Assembly: GCA_965657665.1 (NCBI GenBank)
Contig: CBFHPF010000085.1
Span: forward strand, 1 to 6,176
DNA length: 6,176 nt
DNA from: UBA8337 sp965657665
GTDB taxonomy: Bacteria > Pseudomonadota > Alphaproteobacteria > RS24
Direction of reading: 5' to 3'
The notes under the pieces are model-generated. The model was given only the letters and a program-made list of their open reading frames with translations, had not been told where the DNA came from and ran no database searches. Positions within the stretch are counted from its first letter, which is position 1. Every line of letters starts with the position of its first letter. This document shows positions 5,595-6,176 of the stretch, piece by piece. Position numbers and translations under genes: made by a program.

Positions 5595-6098
5595 TTAGCG
5601 GATGGTCGCAACCGTACGACGGTTTTTCGACCAGCATGACTCTTCTGAGCACAATGAAACCGGACGCTCTTTACCATATGAAATGGTTTGCAGACGCGAA
5701 CCTGAAACACCTTGGCTCATCAAGAAGTCGCGAACCGCGTTTGCGCGGCGGGCGCCCAGTGCCAAGTTGTAATCACGTGTGCCACGCTCATCAGCATGAC
5801 CTTCAATGGTCAAGCGTACATTCGGGTTTTGGCTCAACCAAGCGGCTTGATTGCGCAGTGTCGCGCGCGCCGTGCCTGACAGGCTGGCTTGGTCGGTAGA
5901 AAAGAATACGCGGTCACCAACATTTTCAACCAAATAAGCTTTGGTTGCATTTGCTGAACTGCTTGAAGACGCGGCAGATGAGCTTGATGATGAAGAAGAA
6001 GACGAAGACGTCCCTTCGGTTGTGGAGGCACAACCGGCCAGTACAAAGCCGGACAAAGCCAGCGATAATAAAATTTTAGTTGTTGAAGACTGTCCCAT
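5595..6098 (-). CDS. pal: Peptidoglycan-associated lipoprotein Pal
   Basis: Pal is an outer-membrane lipoprotein whose periplasmic OmpA-like domain binds peptidoglycan and cycles with TolB. It anchors the outer membrane and drives its constriction at division. The 167 residues start with a lipoprotein signal peptide ending in lipobox LAGC (20-23). C23 is the predicted lipidated residue, and the next residue is Ala rather than Asp, consistent with outer-membrane sorting. A serine tract follows: 11 Ser at 31-41, two Ala, then 5 Ser at 44-48. The OmpA-like domain spans about 57-167, with the peptidoglycan-binding core IEGHADERGTRDYNLALGAR (98-117) and RRAN (117-120 region). C150 and C155 form a pair typical of alphaproteobacterial Pal. 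The ATG at 6098 is chosen because GAGGAG lies 6 bases upstream and the signal peptide begins properly there, although the frame stays open to the window edge. tolB, the usual upstream neighbour, is not visible. Confidence 0.98.
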   Translation of the reverse strand: MGQSSTTKILLSLALSGFVLAGCASTTEGTSSSSSSSSSSSAASSSSSANATKAYLVENVGDRVFFSTDQASLSGTARATLRNQAAWLSQNPNVRLTIEGHADERGTRDYNLALGARRANAVRDFLMSQGVSGSRLQTISYGKERPVSLCSEESCWSKNRRTVATIR

Positions 6099-6104
6099 TG
6101 AATG

Positions 6105-6110
6105 CTCCTC
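6105..6110 (-). promoter_or_regulatory. Strong ribosome binding site of pal
   Basis: GAGGAG is followed by 6 bases and then the ATG at 6098. This fixes the start and excludes the in-frame extension that stays open to the window edge. It is the best Shine-Dalgarno in the window, in line with the abundance of Pal in the cell. Confidence 0.85.
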
Positions 6111-6146
6111 AAAGTGTTGACAAGCGGTCTGCTCATCCCTCAGCGC

Positions 6147-6176
6147 ATAATGTATCCAAAAATTGCGTAATTGCAA
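6147..6176 (-). promoter_or_regulatory. Possible sigma70-type promoter of pal
   Basis: The minus strand has TTGCAA (6171-6176) as a -35 with 4 of 6 consensus matches, then 18 bases, then CATTAT (6147-6152) as a -10 with 4 of 6. An overlapping TACATT at 16-base spacing is an alternative. Transcription would start near 6140, about 40 nt before the pal ATG. No reading frame in 6099-6176 looks like the end of TolB, so this appears to be an intergenic leader. The -35 sits exactly at the window edge, so its context cannot be judged. Confidence 0.35.

Noticed and set aside
6099..6176. In-frame N-terminal extension of pal to the window edge
   Set aside because: The ATG at 6098 has an excellent Shine-Dalgarno and begins a proper lipoprotein signal peptide; the extension would place charged and polar residues ahead of it.
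6099..6176. End of tolB upstream of pal
   Set aside because: All three minus-strand frames were read. The short peptides before the stops do not resemble a TolB C-terminus, so the stretch is treated as intergenic.

Overview
This window is a compact block of housekeeping genes, all read from the minus strand. It matches the conserved alphaproteobacterial locus (tol genes)-pal-cpoB-tilS-ftsH-folP-glmM. The organism is most likely an alphaproteobacterium of moderate GC content. This rests on the gene order, on a Pal with paired C-terminal cysteines, on an FtsH whose protease domain reads like alphaproteobacterial homologues, and on an unusual dihydropteroate synthase of the kind reported from Rhodobiaceae. 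The family-level placement is inference. I see no mobile element, CRISPR array, tRNA or rRNA, and no credible gene on the plus strand.

In transcription order (high to low coordinates): about 80 bases of leader hold a plausible sigma70-type promoter and a strong ribosome binding site for pal, the peptidoglycan-associated outer-membrane lipoprotein. A textbook intrinsic terminator with a UUCG-type loop follows pal. Next come cpoB (ybgF), the periplasmic TPR partner of Tol-Pal, and tilS, the tRNA-Ile lysidine synthetase, whose start overlaps the cpoB stop as TGATG. A 78-base gap with a possible heat-shock-type promoter leads into ftsH, the membrane AAA+ zinc protease, which starts at GTG. Only 6 bases later comes folP, then a 63-base gap and the first 15 codons of glmM, which runs out of the window.

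Functionally the block joins envelope integrity (Pal, CpoB), translation fidelity (TilS), membrane protein quality control (FtsH), folate synthesis (FolP) and peptidoglycan precursor supply (GlmM).

I found no undescribed multi-gene system. The most notable feature is that the chromosomal folP, in its native ftsH-folP-glmM position, encodes a protein resembling the mobile sulfonamide-resistance enzymes Sul1/Sul2 rather than classical DHPS. Other points of interest are a 33-base hairpin early in folP, a perfect 27-bp in-frame duplication near the start of tilS, the terminator separating pal from cpoB, and a polyserine linker in Pal.
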